DNA from: BS150m-G50 sp964517435
GTDB taxonomy: Bacteria > CAIWAD01 > BS150m-G50
Assembly: GCA_964517435.1 (NCBI GenBank)
Contig: CAZFEC010000001.1
Span: 62,001 to 126,000 of the forward strand
DNA: 64,000 nucleotides
Direction: 5' to 3'
A program made the translations under genes and the position numbers. A model generated the notes under the pieces. The model saw only the letters and a list, made by a program, of their open reading frames with translations. It made no database searches and was not told the origin of the DNA. Of the stretch, positions 34,997-44,085 are shown piece by piece; the stretch's first letter is position 1; each line of letters opens with the position of its first letter.

Positions 34997-37935
34997 TTGA
35001 TAACGGCCAGTTTAAGGATTTCGGTCAGTTCACCGCCACCTGTACAGCGGGCTTCCAGATGGGCGTAGTAGATGCCGGAGGCGACGCCGCTGACATCCCA
35101 GAGCGATTCACCGGTCGACCAGGGATTGACCTGATCGCTGAAGCCGGTCACCCGGCGGCCGGTGCGGTCGTAGATGTTGATCTCGACGTCGGCGGTGGTG
35201 GCAACGGTATAATTGAGATGGATGGTTTCACCCTGTCGGGAGGGATTGGGCCAGCTCCAGACGCGCCCTTCCACCCAGGCGGCCGTGGGCTGCGGCAGGT
35301 AGGGTGATGGTTCAGGCAGCTGGTAGCTGTGGCGGTGATCGCCTCCCCGCTGAGCCCAGAGCGGACCGGTGCCGGTCTGAGCGCTGTAGCCGTTCAAGGC
35401 GGCGGAATCGATCAGGTAGTAACGGCCGGCGGGCGAGTAGAGCAGCTCGCTGTCCGGATGCGGCAGCGTACGGGGGAAGCCGCTCAGCGGCGCCCAGCTG
35501 CCCTGGTAGCTCCAGGCGGTAACGGTGTGCGCGTCCGTGGCGTAGAGACCCTGCTGCTCCGCCGGTCCCGGAAATACGCGCAGCTGGCCGGCGGTAAAGT
35601 CACGCGCTCCCAGCTCGACGCCTGCCGGGCTCAGCAGCAGGATTTCTGCAGCGGTGGCGACGACCAGCTCCAGAACGCCATCCGCATCGAGATCGCTCAG
35701 TGCCAGTTCCTGAATCCCGGGCAGATAGCGGCGCCACCGTTCGCTGCCGGCGGCGGTGATACAAACCAGCCAGTCGGCGTCACGCAAAACCAGCCAGGAC
35801 GAAGTGTCGACCAGCGGGTTACAGACGCCGGAAACGGGAGCTGGCGCGTCGGCCAGCGCGGCGCAGGCGTGGAGCAGTTCCCAGTCTCCCTGGATCAAGG
35901 TGTAGAGACCCTCGTTTTCCACCAGTAGCCAGGAATTGTCCGCCAGCAAACCGGCCTGAAGTATCGCGCCGTCAAAGGACCAGACGGTCTGCGTGGCGCC
36001 CTCAATCAACTCCGCCGTGGCACCGCCCCAGAGGAGCCAGCCATCCGCTGTGGCCAGCAGACTGCCGTGACCCGGATTCACATAGCAGGTGGCGCCCGCC
36101 GTCAGGCCGTAGTCTTCAACCAGGCTCTCAATTTCCCATTCCTGCATCGCGGCAACACCGCCGGTACCGGTGAGGGTGGCCAGGCGGGACGAATCCGCCG
36201 TTCCGAAAGCGATGACGCTGTGATTCTCCCCGGGCGGCAATGCGCCCTGCGCTCCTCCGCCGGGATCAGGATACAGCTCAGTCTGCCCGGAATTGAAACC
36301 GGCCAGCCAGGCGTCTTCCGTCAGGCAAAGCAGCAGGTCTTCCTCACCCGCGTCGAGCAAGGTGGCGGTCAGGGGCAGGAGTGCGGTTCCCGTTTCCACC
36401 GGGTAACCGGGCAGCCGGCCGGAGGCGGTGAAGGAGAAGGTCATCACCGTGTCGGACCGGCTGAAGTCGAACAGCCGCACCGCCGTCTCCCATCCGTCGT
36501 TGGTTCGGGTATCCGGAATCGAACGGGCGGAGAATTCCACCGCCGGCAGCTGCGGATTGACATAGAGAAAAGCGGCGTTGCTGTCGCACCAGGCGTCGTA
36601 AAAGTTCCCGGCTACCGCCCCGCTGCGGGGATGAAAAGCGCCGTAGCTGTGGCCGATGTCCTGTACGCCGTCCCCCTCTTCGAGGTCGACGCCGCGCCTC
36701 TCGGGATCGTCGTTGATCGAGTTTTCCGCTATGGTCTGCGGTGTAATCCGGCTTTCGTCGATATGCCAGATCAGCAGCCCGGAACCGGGAATGTCGTAAT
36801 CAAGGTCCTCCACCGCCACGATGACACCGGTGGTATCGCCGCTGTAGGAAAAGGTGTAGTCTTCGTGGAAATAGATGGTGTCATCAGCCGCGTCCACACC
36901 CCAGGTCAATCCGTCACCGTCACGATCGCGGATCCGGTTCTCCACCAGGTAGTATTCCTGGTCGGTCAGCGGAATGCGGTAGATTTCCGGATCGGCCGTG
37001 GTGGTGCCCACCGATTTCACCCGCAGGGAATCGCCATCCGACTCCAGCAGCTGGGCGTCACCCCAACCTTTATAAAGCCGTGTCCAGGCGGAGGGCTGGG
37101 CCGGAATCAGTCCGCGGAAATTGGCCGATCCCTGGTCCATCAATCCCCATTTGCCGATGGCCGGCATTCCGGTTTCACTGTTGTACAGGTTGGGCAGATC
37201 GATGGCGTGGCCGAACTGCAGTACGATGGTGCCGGCCAGACCGTGAGCGATATGCTCCTGATGTTCCGCTTCCGGCAGAATGGCGCCCTCCCGGATCAGC
37301 GTGCCGTCCCAGGCGGGGATACCGTCGACCAGATCGGGATTCTCCTCCGCCAGCAGCTCCAGGTCGCCAGGCAGGATGTAGGCGGAGGGAATATCGAAGG
37401 GAGTGAAATCCTCGCCGAAATCCTGGCCGGTGCCGGCATGGAAGATGAAAAAGGCGTCGTACTGGCTGAAAGCGATGGAGGTGTCGTCGACACAACTCAG
37501 CCAGGCGTCCCGAAACAGGCGCACCAGCTGCAGCGAGAGCAGATCGGGATCGTTATAGTTGTAGTGCCACATCGGGTGGGCGAGATGGCAGGGGCTGCCG
37601 TCCGGACCGTCCGGTTGCTCCGGATCGTGGTCGGGCGGATAGACCGTAGCGTTGACGACTACCTCACCGCCTGAAATACGGTTATAGTAATAGTGCAGAA
37701 ATCGGAGATGGTCCGCAAAGTAAGCCGCGTTGTGCGGTGGTCGGTCGTAGGGATGGCTGTACTGGTCGAACCCGGAGTCGAAACTGCCGTCGCCAAAGGT
37801 GGTTACCAGGCTGTCCGGTTGAAAGTCAACACGGATAGCCAGCAGGTTGATGGTCTCAGCCTGTAGCGAACCAGCACTCAACAGCAGGCTGACGGAAGCT
37901 GACCAGAGCGCTGCAGCGACTGCGGTTTTGGGCAT
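34993..37935 (-). CDS. Secreted M6-like pseudo-peptidase with C-terminal sorting/FlgD-like domain
   Basis: The 980-residue protein has a signal peptide (to about residue 26) and an N-terminal domain matching the immune-inhibitor-A (M6) fold, including RVDFQPD, YYNRISGGEV, IGKWGLMDQGSANF and YYLVENRIRD. A propeller-like low-similarity region fills about 500-880. The C-terminal domain begins WSWPNPSRQGETIHLNYTVA and ends SGIYYAHLE..LKLAVIK, as in FlgD-like/type A type-9 sorting domains. The zinc motif is broken: where M6 enzymes have HEFGH, this reads LQFGH (residues 239-243), so two essential residues are lost. It is likely a catalytically inactive surface protein. It precedes the MA-peptidase/barrel gene with a 4-bp overlap. 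Confidence 0.83.
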   Translation of the reverse strand: MPKTAVAAALWSASVSLLLSAGSLQAETINLLAIRVDFQPDSLVTTFGDGSFDSGFDQYSHPYDRPPHNAAYFADHLRFLHYYYNRISGGEVVVNATVYPPDHDPEQPDGPDGSPCHLAHPMWHYNYNDPDLLSLQLVRLFRDAWLSCVDDTSIAFSQYDAFFIFHAGTGQDFGEDFTPFDIPSAYILPGDLELLAEENPDLVDGIPAWDGTLIREGAILPEAEHQEHIAHGLAGTIVLQFGHAIDLPNLYNSETGMPAIGKWGLMDQGSANFRGLIPAQPSAWTRLYKGWGDAQLLESDGDSLRVKSVGTTTADPEIYRIPLTDQEYYLVENRIRDRDGDGLTWGVDAADDTIYFHEDYTFSYSGDTTGVIVAVEDLDYDIPGSGLLIWHIDESRITPQTIAENSINDDPERRGVDLEEGDGVQDIGHSYGAFHPRSGAVAGNFYDAWCDSNAAFLYVNPQLPAVEFSARSIPDTRTNDGWETAVRLFDFSRSDTVMTFSFTASGRLPGYPVETGTALLPLTATLLDAGEEDLLLCLTEDAWLAGFNSGQTELYPDPGGGAQGALPPGENHSVIAFGTADSSRLATLTGTGGVAAMQEWEIESLVEDYGLTAGATCYVNPGHGSLLATADGWLLWGGATAELIEGATQTVWSFDGAILQAGLLADNSWLLVENEGLYTLIQGDWELLHACAALADAPAPVSGVCNPLVDTSSWLVLRDADWLVCITAAGSERWRRYLPGIQELALSDLDADGVLELVVATAAEILLLSPAGVELGARDFTAGQLRVFPGPAEQQGLYATDAHTVTAWSYQGSWAPLSGFPRTLPHPDSELLYSPAGRYYLIDSAALNGYSAQTGTGPLWAQRGGDHRHSYQLPEPSPYLPQPTAAWVEGRVWSWPNPSRQGETIHLNYTVATTADVEINIYDRTGRRVTGFSDQVNPWSTGESLWDVSGVASGIYYAHLEARCTGGGELTEILKLAVIK

Positions 37936-37941
37936 GTTGGA

Positions 37942-39018
37942 TTACCACTCGAACGCTATCGAGAAGCGCATCGTGTCGGTGATGGGATGGTTTTTACCCG
38001 CTGTTTCGTATGAGAAATCGAAAATGAAAATCGAGACCTGGATCGTAGCACCGTAGGTTATCGAGGTGATGCGACCGGCGATATCGCGCCAGTAGCCGGC
38101 CCGCAGACCGAAAGCGGCCTGCCCCAGCCGGTTGAGATCGGTGCCGTACCAGTATTCACCGCCCAGGTTGTACACCCAGGAATTGAACTCGTCCTTAATG
38201 CCGGTGGGGAACCAGGAACGGGCCATACCCTGCAGAGCGTTGCCGTCCGGATGGTACATCGGCTTGTTGAAATCGTTGTTGAAGCTCAACTGGTTGTGCG
38301 CATCGAATTCAAAGCGTACCGAATAACCAAATTTGAAGTTGGTCGGCAGGGGATCGGCCTGGGCCTGGTCGGCGTAGAAGATTTTGTTACCCATGTTGGT
38401 GAGACTGGCGCCAAAATGGCTGCGCAGATAACGGCCCAGCTGCTTGCGGTACAGGATACCGAGATCGAGTGCACCCGCCTTGCCGGCCTGAGCTTCCTGA
38501 GAGCCGACGGTGACGCCGGTGGCCAGATTACTGTAAATGAATTTTCCGCCGATGCCGACCGCCAGATCGGGGGAAAGCTGGGTGCCGTAACAGAGGGAGA
38601 AGGCGAGATCATAGGACTGGATCGTACCCAGGTCCTCGCCGTTCTCGCCCGTCCAGGGCTGCGAGCCCATATTGAGATATATAACGTTGCCGCCGATCGT
38701 GCCACCCAGGGAGGGAATGAAATGGGTGGTACCGACGAAATCGTAATACAGATCACTGAATCCGAACTGCGGCAGCCATTTGGCATGCATGAAAGAAATT
38801 TTGTGACCGCGTTGAAAACCGAGACCAGCGTTGTTCCACCAGGTAGCGGTAGCGTCATCAGCCACGGCGACGAAGGATTCACCCATACCACCGGGACGGC
38901 CACCGGGTGAAATCAGCAGAAAGAGAACACTCGCCTGACTCACGGTGACGGCTGAAGCCGAGACCGTAAAAGCACCTGTCAGCAGCAGGCTGGTCAGCAG
39001 TACGGTGAGTTTTCGCAT
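37942..39018 (-). CDS. PorV/PorQ-like outer-membrane barrel
   Basis: The 358-residue protein has a signal peptide cut at about residue 23. The family opening is RPGGMGESFVAVADDATATW followed by WNNAGL, and the C-terminus TMRFSIAFEW ends in an aromatic residue as outer-membrane barrels do. PorV is the shuttle and acceptor protein of type 9 secretion, but the broader UPF0164/PorV family also occurs without that system. It is directly upstream (6-bp gap) of the pseudo-M6 protein with a sorting-like C-terminus, which makes a functional pair plausible. Shine-Dalgarno AGGAG lies 8 nt before the ATG. Confidence 0.85.
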   Translation of the reverse strand: MRKLTVLLTSLLLTGAFTVSASAVTVSQASVLFLLISPGGRPGGMGESFVAVADDATATWWNNAGLGFQRGHKISFMHAKWLPQFGFSDLYYDFVGTTHFIPSLGGTIGGNVIYLNMGSQPWTGENGEDLGTIQSYDLAFSLCYGTQLSPDLAVGIGGKFIYSNLATGVTVGSQEAQAGKAGALDLGILYRKQLGRYLRSHFGASLTNMGNKIFYADQAQADPLPTNFKFGYSVRFEFDAHNQLSFNNDFNKPMYHPDGNALQGMARSWFPTGIKDEFNSWVYNLGGEYWYGTDLNRLGQAAFGLRAGYWRDIAGRITSITYGATIQVSIFIFDFSYETAGKNHPITDTMRFSIAFEW

Positions 39019-39047
39019 TTTATTATCTCCTAGTTGTCGTCCATCAC

Positions 39048-39083
39048 AAAAAAAGCCGGAAATTCACTACTTGAACCTCCGGC
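39048..39083 (-). terminator. Rho-independent terminator or leader hairpin
   Basis: Reading on the minus strand, GCCGGA (39083-39078) pairs with TCCGGC (39060-39055) over a 17-nt loop and is followed by seven T (39054-39048). It stands between the 855-residue protein gene and the PorV-like gene, 30 bp before the latter's ATG. It could end the upstream transcript or attenuate transcription into PorV. Confidence 0.6.
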
Positions 39084-39418
39084 TGATTCATTTGCCAAGC
39101 TTTCGGCTGGTTCGAGTAGTCTGTGTCAAATCAGAAACCAACAGCTTAGCAAATGAAACGATAAAACTCCAAAATTGCTCTCTTCGCCCCATCAAAAAGG
39201 GTGAGTGCTGCAAAATTGTCAAGTAAAACTCGTCTCCTGGTGTGGTTCCTGCTGTGAGATTATATCGTCAACAGGAAACGGTGTTTTTACAACAATTTCG
39301 GAAAATCATCACCCCTTCCCCGTCGCGGTTCCGAGCACGGGGACGCTTTTCAAGGGCGGGGTTGGCCGGTAACGGTCAGCGTAATGCGCAATCAACCCGG
39401 TCATCCCGCGGGCCCTGT
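39084..39418. other. Intergenic gap, nothing recognised
   Basis: About 330 bp lie between the secreted-protein gene stop and the hairpin. I see no open frame with family resemblance and no tRNA. A promoter for the PorV-like gene may lie here. Confidence 0.4.
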
Positions 39419-41986
39419 TCACTCAAAGACCACGATTACGCGATAAAAAGCCGGTCCCGGCGGCAGCGGCTCACTGAAAAACGGGTGGGAGACCGTCGTC
39501 AGATAAGTTTCCGGGGTGGGCAGGAACTGGTGTTCGGTGGAACGGTGCAGGTCGTAGCCGGTGATGGTACCGGTGAAATCCGGGGCCTGGATTGTCTCCC
39601 AGACGAGGTTGATATCGCCGCTGCTGTAATTGATGACCAGGTTACTGACTACAACGCCGCTGTTTCCGGCATGGAGAATATACACGGCGTTGGTTAACCC
39701 GCTGAGGTTCTGTGCCCAGTCCGCGCTTCCCAGCGCGAGCCACCAGTCTCCCGGTTCGTTCAAACAGCTGACCCGCGCTTCACTGGAGAGGATATTGCCG
39801 AATTCCTCCACATCGAAACGGTCGAAGTAGCTGCTCGTGATATCCGGCGGACCGGATTGGTCGTAGTACAACCGGTAGGTGTCAAAAGTGATATCTCCCT
39901 GAATCGGTTGCCAGCTGAGGTCTATCCAACCCTCCACCGATAGACTGTCGACGGTCAGTTGAGCAGGTGAATCGGGCGCCTCGGTGTCCTGGACGATCCA
40001 GAAGTCATCCTCGAAACCGGGAGCATCCTGCAGGCCGGTGTATCCCCAGATCTGCGCCAGCGTATCACGGGCGCGCATCTCGAAGCGCGCGGTCTCAGGT
40101 GGTGTTTCGAATTGGAAGGAGATCACGGCGGTTAGTGGATTGCTGTCGGGCAGTGTGGGGGCGATCATCCAGGAATCCATAACGTCATTATAGCCGCCGT
40201 CCTGATGATAGTCGCGGCGGTACTGTATACTCGCTCCATCGATAACGTGAATATCATCGGTAATCTCGACCCGTACGATGCCGGAGTTTCCGTTCCACCA
40301 GGTGTAGCGGAAATTAAACGGCCGATCCACATCCAGTACGGGCGGATCGGTATCGTAGGTCAGAATCTCGAGTTCAGGGGAAAGAGCGGAAAGCTGTCCG
40401 GAACTATCTATGGCGGCCAGACGATAGTACCAGTTGACGTCGTATTCCAGACCGGTGACGGTAACGGCCTGCGTCGTCGGTGCGCAGAAGAGACCGAAAT
40501 TCTCCCGGGAGTAGAAAGGATGGGTCTCATCGACACCCGGTGTGGGACTGTAGTACAGGTGATAGGAATAGAACCAGGGATCCGCCGCCCTGCTCCAGCC
40601 CAGGTCGACCCGGTCGCTGTGGCTTTGGACCAGATAGAGGGTATCCGGCGCCACCGGGGGATCGGTATCGTTGTAGGCGGTCATCGCGTCCAGGGCTTCG
40701 CGCAGGTTGACACCCACCGGATGGTAATAGGCCGCGGCTCCGGCGAAATTCTGCCAGGTCAACGGGTAACCGGGTTGAGAGTAGAATTCATACTCGCTCG
40801 AATCCTCGATGCAGTCCGGCAGTTCGTCCATTTCGATGTGCAACACCCACTCCGGATCGGTGCAGTAGTCCCGCAGATCGTCGAGGTAACCCAGCTGCTT
40901 GTTGCCGCCGAATCCCAGCAGATCGTGCGGGTTACCGATCGTGGTGGCGCATACCTCCAGCGGGGGATCGGAGTTGGCGCCGTAGTACTGCGTGATGTGA
41001 ACCTGATCGGTGTTACCGATGAAGCCGGGTGGGTGCACCATGCAATCGGTGCGGTCGATCATGCCGCCCAGCTGGCCGGACCAGTCGAAAAGGGGCGGGT
41101 TGTAGTGAGTATCGTGCCGGCCCGGTGTGACGATGACCGAGTAGAGGTCGGGGTGGCCGGCGGTGTCGTAGCTGTGGACCTGAATCGGCAGCGGTAGATT
41201 GGGGCTGGGCTCCTCGTAAATCCAGTAGTCGACAAAGGCGATGTGCGCCCGGTGGAATACATGCCGCTCGTTGCGGGAAGGATCGCTGAGCGACTTGCCG
41301 TTGGAGTAATCCCCCTCCTGGGTCCAGGCCACTTCGCGGCCGGCGCCGTTGATGAAAAACGCCCCTGCATCCAGCTCCACCAGCATATCGTAACCGGTGT
41401 AGGGCGAGATATAGTCATCGTTGGGATGGACCAGTTCCAGCAGTACACGGGGGTGCGCGGCTCCGACCGCAAACACATATAATCCCCAGCCCAGGTCGAA
41501 GGAACCGTGCTCGTCGTCATCGGGAGTGAGGGGATTGTTCTCATCGTTGAAGAAAGGATTGAGTACCTCCCGTACGAGGTACCACTCGCGCACCGCCACC
41601 GTGTCGATCAGATGGACGATGCAATAGGGATATGTGCCGAGTTCGGCCTGCCGGTGATCCTCCGCCAGCTGGTACTCCTGTCTCATCATATAGAGGAAAA
41701 GCTGCTCCCAGTCATCGAGTTGCTGGTCGCCCGGCCCTCCCTCCGGCACCAGCTCAAAATGACCGAAGCCGGTGGTCTGCGGGTCGTGGGGATTGTATAC
41801 ATTATAGCCGGGGGAAACGATTCCCTCGACGATATGGGTCACGAAATTATCGTAGGCGCATCCCGGTTCCTCACCGAGCAGAAATTCACGCAACGAACCC
41901 CACTCGGTGATGATATCCGCCTGAAGCAGATTTGTGATACAGAGACACCCGCTGAGACAGAGCAGAGACCAGAGGCGGCGGTTCAT
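39419..41986 (-). CDS. Large secreted protein with fibronectin-type-III-like domains, function unknown
   Basis: The 855-residue protein has a signal peptide (about residues 1-23). The first half (about 25-430) is a domain I do not recognise, rich in His/Tyr/Trp/Asp with FLLGEEPGCAYDNFVTHIVEG and ISPYTGYDMLVELDAGAFF. The second half holds at least three FnIII/Ig-like modules: DRVDLGWSRAADPWFYSYHL, EGWIDLSWQPIQGDITFDTY, and a C-terminal GDINLVWETIQ..YDLHRST. There is no terminal sorting domain. It overlaps rnhB by 4 bp. Lost zinc-like residues cannot be judged. An extracellular hydrolase or adhesin is possible but unproven. Confidence 0.7.
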   Translation of the reverse strand: MNRRLWSLLCLSGCLCITNLLQADIITEWGSLREFLLGEEPGCAYDNFVTHIVEGIVSPGYNVYNPHDPQTTGFGHFELVPEGGPGDQQLDDWEQLFLYMMRQEYQLAEDHRQAELGTYPYCIVHLIDTVAVREWYLVREVLNPFFNDENNPLTPDDDEHGSFDLGWGLYVFAVGAAHPRVLLELVHPNDDYISPYTGYDMLVELDAGAFFINGAGREVAWTQEGDYSNGKSLSDPSRNERHVFHRAHIAFVDYWIYEEPSPNLPLPIQVHSYDTAGHPDLYSVIVTPGRHDTHYNPPLFDWSGQLGGMIDRTDCMVHPPGFIGNTDQVHITQYYGANSDPPLEVCATTIGNPHDLLGFGGNKQLGYLDDLRDYCTDPEWVLHIEMDELPDCIEDSSEYEFYSQPGYPLTWQNFAGAAAYYHPVGVNLREALDAMTAYNDTDPPVAPDTLYLVQSHSDRVDLGWSRAADPWFYSYHLYYSPTPGVDETHPFYSRENFGLFCAPTTQAVTVTGLEYDVNWYYRLAAIDSSGQLSALSPELEILTYDTDPPVLDVDRPFNFRYTWWNGNSGIVRVEITDDIHVIDGASIQYRRDYHQDGGYNDVMDSWMIAPTLPDSNPLTAVISFQFETPPETARFEMRARDTLAQIWGYTGLQDAPGFEDDFWIVQDTEAPDSPAQLTVDSLSVEGWIDLSWQPIQGDITFDTYRLYYDQSGPPDITSSYFDRFDVEEFGNILSSEARVSCLNEPGDWWLALGSADWAQNLSGLTNAVYILHAGNSGVVVSNLVINYSSGDINLVWETIQAPDFTGTITGYDLHRSTEHQFLPTPETYLTTVSHPFFSEPLPPGPAFYRVIVVFE

Positions 41987-42651
41987 GCTTCCTCCCAGAG
42001 TGATTGCTGCCCGGTGTCGGCGCCGCCGCAGGGCACGAAGCTGAGACGGTGCTGCGGCAGCGGTCCTTCGCGTGCGAGTGCCTCGCGGTGGCGGACGGTG
42101 CCGTACCCTTTATGCCGGGCGAACCCGTACTGCGGCCAACGGCGGTCATACTCTATCAGCATGCGGTCACGGGTGACCTTGGCGATGATGGAAGCGCAGG
42201 CGATGGTGAAGGAATACAGGTCCCCCTTGATCAACGCGGTCCCGTGACGGTTGGTGAAGGGATAGTCCCTGCCGTCGACCAGAAGGAAATCCGGTTGTAC
42301 CGAGAGGTCCGTCACCGCTTCCTGCATGGCTACGAAGGTCGCGCGCAGGATGTTGAGCCGGTCGATGGTCGGCGCTGGCACGGAACCGATGCCGACGGCG
42401 ACGGCATGGTGCGATACCCACTCGAAGAGTTCCTCACGGCGGGCCAGTGTGAGACGTTTGGAGTCGGTTACCAGAGGGTGGTACGCCTCCGGGGGCATGA
42501 TGACGGCGGCGGCGACCACCGGACCCGCCCAGGCGCCGCGACCTGCTTCATCGATTCCGGCCAGGACCTCGAAGCCCGCTTCCCGCGCTTTCCGCTCGTA
42601 ACTCAGGTTGGCCCGGTCGGAGGTCGCGTTGTCTGAAGGCGTGTCCCGCAT
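41983..42651 (-). CDS. rnhB: Ribonuclease HII
   Basis: RnhB removes ribonucleotides from DNA and RNA primers. The 222-residue protein has the type 2 RNase H core: GIDEAGRGAWAGPVVAAAV (catalytic Asp-Glu), VDGRDYP, and ACASIIAKVTRDR (Asp). The usual GRGPLAGPV reads GRGAWAGPV. The start at 42651 gives a 25-residue extension before the core; it overlaps the secreted-protein gene by 4 bp. Confidence 0.95.
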   Translation of the reverse strand: MRDTPSDNATSDRANLSYERKAREAGFEVLAGIDEAGRGAWAGPVVAAAVIMPPEAYHPLVTDSKRLTLARREELFEWVSHHAVAVGIGSVPAPTIDRLNILRATFVAMQEAVTDLSVQPDFLLVDGRDYPFTNRHGTALIKGDLYSFTIACASIIAKVTRDRMLIEYDRRWPQYGFARHKGYGTVRHREALAREGPLPQHRLSFVPCGGADTGQQSLWEEA

Positions 42652-42747
42652 GGCGTTTCCCGATCGCTAGGATTCTGATACGCGCGGCCCGGCACCGGCT
42701 GGCTGCGACAGCTTAGTCCGGTGCCCGATGTGATACATTTATCGGAT

Positions 42748-43737
42748 TTACGGCAGTAATTGTCTGAGATCGGCGGTCAGGGTCACCAGATGTGTCACGC
42801 CCAGCACCTGCTGCCTGAAGAGTGCGTAGTTAACGCCGAAAGCCTTGTACCGGGCGCCGGCACCGCCGCTGAGCCGGCTGCCGTCCCAACCGGCGGCGAG
42901 ATGCGCCCAGTGTCCGAGTCGACAGAGCAACCCGGACCGCCATTCGAGGGCGATTTCATCACCGGCATCGTTGTAGTTGGCGCCGTTAAGATCACGCGAG
43001 ATGGTGGTGAACAGCGACAGTTCCGTCAGCCAGAGCGGCTGGGTCCAACCGGCGCCCAGCGCCAGGTCCGGCAGAACCGTCTCCCGCAGCCCGGTGTTCC
43101 AGAAGAGCCGGGTGGTCAATGCGTCGCGCAACCGGCAACCCAATGCCAGCCGCCGCCATTGGTACCAGAGCCCGACGTCGACTCCCAGGCCCCACGCCTG
43201 TAGATCCGCGATGTCCTCGTAGATCAGTTTGATGGATCCGCCCAGACGCAATCCCGTCCGCAACCGGGTGCCGGCGGCGAAAACGGCCTGCCATTGCCCG
43301 CTGTTGATGCGGCTGTCCACCAGGGGACGGTTGTCCGCGCTCAGGTCACCCGTCTGCTCCAGACGGCTGGTCAAGGGGATATCCCGCACCGAAGTACGCA
43401 GCACATTGACGGCGTAGGCGCGGCTGGAACCGGTCGGCAATGTGAGTTCGACGATGTCCTTCTTCAGTTCACCGGCGAACCACTCGCCGTGTTCCAGGGT
43501 CAACTGACGCCGGTCGTGCAGCCCCAGAAGCGCCGGATTCCAGAGCGCGGTGAACTCCGCGGCGACACAGGCGACCCCGTTGCCGCCGATAGCTTGATGT
43601 AATGCGCCGGCCCCGTTGGTCGCGTAGGACATTGCTCCCGGCGTCGAAGCCTGGAGCGGATTACCGGCGGCCAGCGCGAGCAACAGCAGCCAGGCAGTTG
43701 ACAGTCGGGTGGGACGATATCCGATTGATGTTTGCAT
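42748..43737 (-). CDS. PorV/PorQ-like barrel, second copy
   Basis: The 329-residue protein has a signal peptide (about 1-31). Its opening motif GAGALHQAIGGNGVACVAAE runs into FTALWNPALLGL, parallel to the PorV-like gene at 37942. Strand-rich remainder includes GLRLGGSIKLIYEDI and LALGAGWTQPLWL. It is a member of the broad PorV/PorQ/UPF0164 barrel family and could be a lipid, fatty-acid or secretion-linked barrel. It is the first gene of the long minus run ending at 18264; a divergent promoter region with an inverted repeat separates it from ppiD. Confidence 0.78.
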   Translation of the reverse strand: MQTSIGYRPTRLSTAWLLLLALAAGNPLQASTPGAMSYATNGAGALHQAIGGNGVACVAAEFTALWNPALLGLHDRRQLTLEHGEWFAGELKKDIVELTLPTGSSRAYAVNVLRTSVRDIPLTSRLEQTGDLSADNRPLVDSRINSGQWQAVFAAGTRLRTGLRLGGSIKLIYEDIADLQAWGLGVDVGLWYQWRRLALGCRLRDALTTRLFWNTGLRETVLPDLALGAGWTQPLWLTELSLFTTISRDLNGANYNDAGDEIALEWRSGLLCRLGHWAHLAAGWDGSRLSGGAGARYKAFGVNYALFRQQVLGVTHLVTLTADLRQLLP

Positions 43738-43919
43738 TGCCGTTCCGTTAGGCCTTCAGGATCAGGGCTGGACTCAACACCGCGCAACCGCGAACGCCGG
43801 CACGGGATTCTCTCCGGATCGGTGTGGGTTGCGCTATCGTCTGACCACGACCCGGAGGTCACAGCTTTCCGGTGGCACAGTATCCTCAGGCCGCCTAGGT
43901 CTAGTTTATCGAATTTTCC

Positions 43920-43948
43920 GTAAAAGCACAGCGTAAAGTAGCTTTTAC
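43920..43948. promoter_or_regulatory. Inverted repeat in the divergent promoter gap
   Basis: A perfect 8-bp inverted repeat GTAAAAGC (43920-43927) / GCTTTTAC (43941-43948) with 13-bp spacing lies between the divergent PorV-like and ppiD-like genes. It could be an operator for either gene or a hairpin in the leader of the minus-strand gene. The rest of 43738-44085 shows only a candidate plus-strand promoter. Confidence 0.4.
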
Positions 43949-44014
43949 CGCAATTTCAACTCACGGGCGGGTGATCCGCCGGCTGGGGAGATATCCTCAT
44001 CCGACGGCTTAAGG

Positions 44015-44043
44015 TTGCATACGCCTGATCATCAATCTATATT
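44015..44043 (+). promoter_or_regulatory. Candidate sigma-70 promoter of the ppiD-like gene
   Basis: TTGCAT (44015-44020) and TATATT (44038-44043) are spaced by 17 bp, and the transcript would start about 36 bp before the ATG at 44086. AGGAG at about 44071 serves as Shine-Dalgarno. Confidence 0.5.
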
Positions 44044-44085
44044 AATTGATTCCAAAAGAAGGATGAACTCAGGAGTGCCTGTCTC

